Position numbers and translations under genes: made by a program. From Mariprofundaceae bacterium (lineage in GTDB: Bacteria; Pseudomonadota; Zetaproteobacteria; Mariprofundales; Mariprofundaceae), in NCBI GenBank assembly GCA_030950835.1, contig JAUZQU010000142.1:1-7564 (forward strand): a DNA stretch of 7,564 bases, in the 5' to 3' direction. Positions 5,357 to 7,564 of this stretch are shown here, piece by piece (positions within the stretch are counted from its first letter, which is position 1; the number at the start of each line of letters is the position of its first letter). The notes beneath the pieces were generated by a model. That model was given only the letters and a program-made list of their open reading frames with translations, was not told the DNA's origin and searched no databases.

Positions 5357-7564
5357 TTAGCCTTGAACTACATCAAAGCAGCGTGGGCAAATCGCATGAT
5401 GGGTGTGATGTTCAGCTTGTGCTGGTTGTGCCACCACATAACAGCGCGGACATTTGCTGCCCTCGGCTGCTTGGATGTTGAAGCTGTCTCCAGCAGAAGC
5501 TTTGGCAACAATGAACAACTGCTCGTAGTCCTCAGCGACATCTTTGGCAAAAGACATATCCAAGGCGGGGATAGTCACATGGGCAGCAACGGATGAGCCG
5601 ATGATTTTATCCTTTTTGGCAACATCCATGGCGGTATTCACTTGCTCGCGCATGGTGAAAAAGGCATCCCAAGCGGCGATATCTATGTCCACATCTTGTA
5701 CATCGGCAAAGGTTTGCAAATGAATGCTTTCAGCTTTGGCGTGGGGTAAGAATTCCCACATTTCTTCAGCGGTGACAGGAATAATGGGCGCAACCAGACG
5801 TATTAAAGCATGGGCAATATCGTATAAGGTGGATTGTGCAGACAGGCGACGTGTCGAATTTGCCGCATCGCAATATAAACGATCTTTGATGACATCAAGG
5901 TAGAAACCACCTAAGTCCACTGAACAGAAGTGATGAATATCTTGGTGGATTTGATGAAAATGATACTTTTCATAGGATGTTTGCACATTTTTTGAGACTT
6001 CAGCAAGCCTGTGCATCGCCCATAAGTCCAAAGCTTTACGCTCTGTCAGTGGCACATATTGTTGGGCATCAAAACCTTCAATATTACCCAATAAAAAGCG
6101 AATGGTATTGCGAATACGGCGATAGGATTCGGCGAGTTGCTTGATGATGTCATCGGAAATACGAATATCTGCCGAATAATCTGCGGAAGCAATCCACAAG
6201 CGGAGAATATCAGCCCCCATTTGGTTTATAATTTTTTGTGGGGCGACCACATTACCCTTAGACTTGGACATTTTATTGCCATGTTTATCCACCACAAAAC
6301 CGTGGGTAAGCACCGCTTTAAAGGGAGCAACACCACGCGTACCAATAGACTCAAGTAAAGATGATTGAAACCAGCCCCTATGTTGATCGCTGCCTTCTAA
6401 ATACAAATCTGCTGGTGCTTGAAGCTCCTCGCGTTGCTCCAAGACACAAGCATAGGTAGACCCTGAATCAAACCAAACATCGAGAATATCGGTTTCTTTT
6501 TCAAACTCCGAGCCGCCACAATCAGGGCATGTTGCGCCTTGAGGCAAGAATGCAGCCACATCTTTGGCAAACCAAACATCTGCGCCAGCTTGTTCTACCT
6601 GCTTGGCAATGCCTTCCACCACTTCAGGCGTAGTCACCGTATGGGTTTCGCAGCTTGTACACTTGATAGCAGTGATGGGTACACCCCAATTGCGTTGGCG
6701 AGAAACACACCAATCAGGGCGCTGCTCAATCATGCCACGGATGCGTTTTTCGCCCCATGCAGGTGTCCAAGCTGTTGATTTGATGGCTTCTAATGCTTGG
6801 TTGCGCAGCTCATTTTTGTCCATAGAGATAAACCATTGTGGCGTAGCGCGGAAAATCAATGGCTTGTGACAACGCCAGCAATGGGGGTACGAATGTTTAA
6901 TCTTATCGGTTGCCAACAATGCGCCACAGCTTTGCAAATGCTCAACCATCACCGCATTGGCTTTATAAACATGCTGCCCTTCAACCACAGGCGTAGCTGC
7001 TTCAAAAATACCATGATCATTAACAGGGTTAAAGGCTGGAATGCCATAATGAAGGCAGACTTCGTAATCCTCTTGCCCGTGACCAGGGGCGGTGTGTACG
7101 CAACCTGTACCCGCATCAAGGGTGACGTGCCCACCGAGCAAAATCGGCGCATCTTGTTCTAAATAAGGATGGCGGAACTTACGATTCTCTAATACTGAGC
7201 CTTTGAAATGGGCAATGGTTTCAGCTTCAACCTTGATCTCACTTAACACACTTTCAGCAAGCCCTTCAGCAAGGATGATGATTTCACCAACACTTAAATT
7301 ATCACACTCATCTGCTTGGCTGATGCGCAACGCCACATAATCAAGGTCAGCACCTACCGATACCGCCAAGTTGGCAGGGATAGTCCACGGTGTAGTCGTC
7401 CAAATCACAACGGAGACATCACCAACCAATGCCGCATCAACAGCAGTTAAATCTTCACCAGCTTTGAATTTGACGAACATAGCGTGCGAAGTATGGTCTT
7501 CATGCTCCACTTCCGCTTCGGCTAAGGCTGTAGCACAAGAAACACACCAGTGCACAGGTTTTGC
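5357..7564 (-). CDS. ileS: Isoleucyl-tRNA synthetase, 5' end outside window
   Basis: IleRS charges tRNA-Ile with isoleucine in the cytoplasm and edits misactivated valine. The visible part is 735 residues, roughly the last four fifths of a protein of about 930-940. It enters in mid-gene at AKPVHWCVSC; the GTG at 7553-7555 is an internal valine codon, not a start. Numbering from the first visible residue, the CP1 editing domain shows WTTTPWTIPAN (55-65) and GTGCVHTAPGHGQEDY (152-167, with editing His157 and Asp166). The catalytic domain shows DVWFDSGST, YLEGSDQHRGWFQSSLL and KMSKS (431-435). The anticodon-binding domain follows. CxxC pairs for three zinc sites are all present: C7/C10 with C229/C232, C302/C305 with C346/C349, and the C-terminal C705/C708 with C726/C729. 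This is the bacterial, housekeeping form. The HIGH motif lies outside the window. It heads the leftward operon visible here. Confidence 0.98.
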   Translation of the reverse strand, partial: AKPVHWCVSCATALAEAEVEHEDHTSHAMFVKFKAGEDLTAVDAALVGDVSVVIWTTTPWTIPANLAVSVGADLDYVALRISQADECDNLSVGEIIILAEGLAESVLSEIKVEAETIAHFKGSVLENRKFRHPYLEQDAPILLGGHVTLDAGTGCVHTAPGHGQEDYEVCLHYGIPAFNPVNDHGIFEAATPVVEGQHVYKANAVMVEHLQSCGALLATDKIKHSYPHCWRCHKPLIFRATPQWFISMDKNELRNQALEAIKSTAWTPAWGEKRIRGMIEQRPDWCVSRQRNWGVPITAIKCTSCETHTVTTPEVVEGIAKQVEQAGADVWFAKDVAAFLPQGATCPDCGGSEFEKETDILDVWFDSGSTYACVLEQREELQAPADLYLEGSDQHRGWFQSSLLESIGTRGVAPFKAVLTHGFVVDKHGNKMSKSKGNVVAPQKIINQMGADILRLWIASADYSADIRISDDIIKQLAESYRRIRNTIRFLLGNIEGFDAQQYVPLTERKALDLWAMHRLAEVSKNVQTSYEKYHFHQIHQDIHHFCSVDLGGFYLDVIKDRLYCDAANSTRRLSAQSTLYDIAHALIRLVAPIIPVTAEEMWEFLPHAKAESIHLQTFADVQDVDIDIAAWDAFFTMREQVNTAMDVAKKDKIIGSSVAAHVTIPALDMSFAKDVAEDYEQLFIVAKASAGDSFNIQAAEGSKCPRCYVVAQPAQAEHHTHHAICPRCFDVVQG

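Noticed and set aside
7553..7555. GTG as the start codon of a 732-residue ileS
   Set aside because: It encodes the conserved Val of the KPVxWC motif in mid-protein. The frame is open to the window edge, so the gene simply continues outside.

Overview
The window looks like ordinary chromosomal DNA of a Gram-negative bacterium, probably a proteobacterium, of moderate GC content. The evidence is the bacterial-type IleRS, the Opp/Dpp-type ABC permeases, and clear Shine-Dalgarno sites before three genes. The sequence alone does not settle genus or class. Gene density is high. There are no insertion sequences, tRNA or rRNA genes, CRISPR arrays or phage genes.

Layout, left to right. (1) 1-144, plus strand: the last 47 codons of an AEC (auxin efflux carrier) family transporter. 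(2) 150-1250, minus strand: a soluble PAS-domain histidine kinase, convergent with the AEC gene and 5 nt from it. (3) 1251-1482: a 232-nt divergent intergenic region with a perfect 8-bp inverted repeat, the best regulatory candidate here. (4) 1483-3599, plus strand: a two-gene operon with an ATGA start/stop overlap. It encodes a TVP38/TMEM64 (VTT/DedA-superfamily) membrane protein and a mercuric-reductase-like FAD/NAD(P) disulfide oxidoreductase. (5) 3596-7564, minus strand: a second operon read right to left, with ileS (5' end outside the window), then an Opp/Dpp/Nik-type permease pair. The permease genes follow ileS by 13 nt and overlap each other by 4 nt. The two operons converge, and their stop codons overlap in the tetranucleotide TTAA.

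How the genes work together. The TVP38 protein and the oxidoreductase are very likely a functional pair, because the same two domains occur as one fused polypeptide in other bacteria. The substrate of that pair is not known to me. The two permeases form the membrane channel of a peptide or nickel ABC importer, but no binding protein or ATPase gene is visible, so the rest must lie elsewhere. The kinase has no response regulator nearby and an altered H-box.

I found no clearly new multi-gene system. The items most worth a second look are the TVP38/oxidoreductase pair with its upstream palindrome, and the kinase whose phospho-acceptor His is followed by Leu instead of Asp/Glu.
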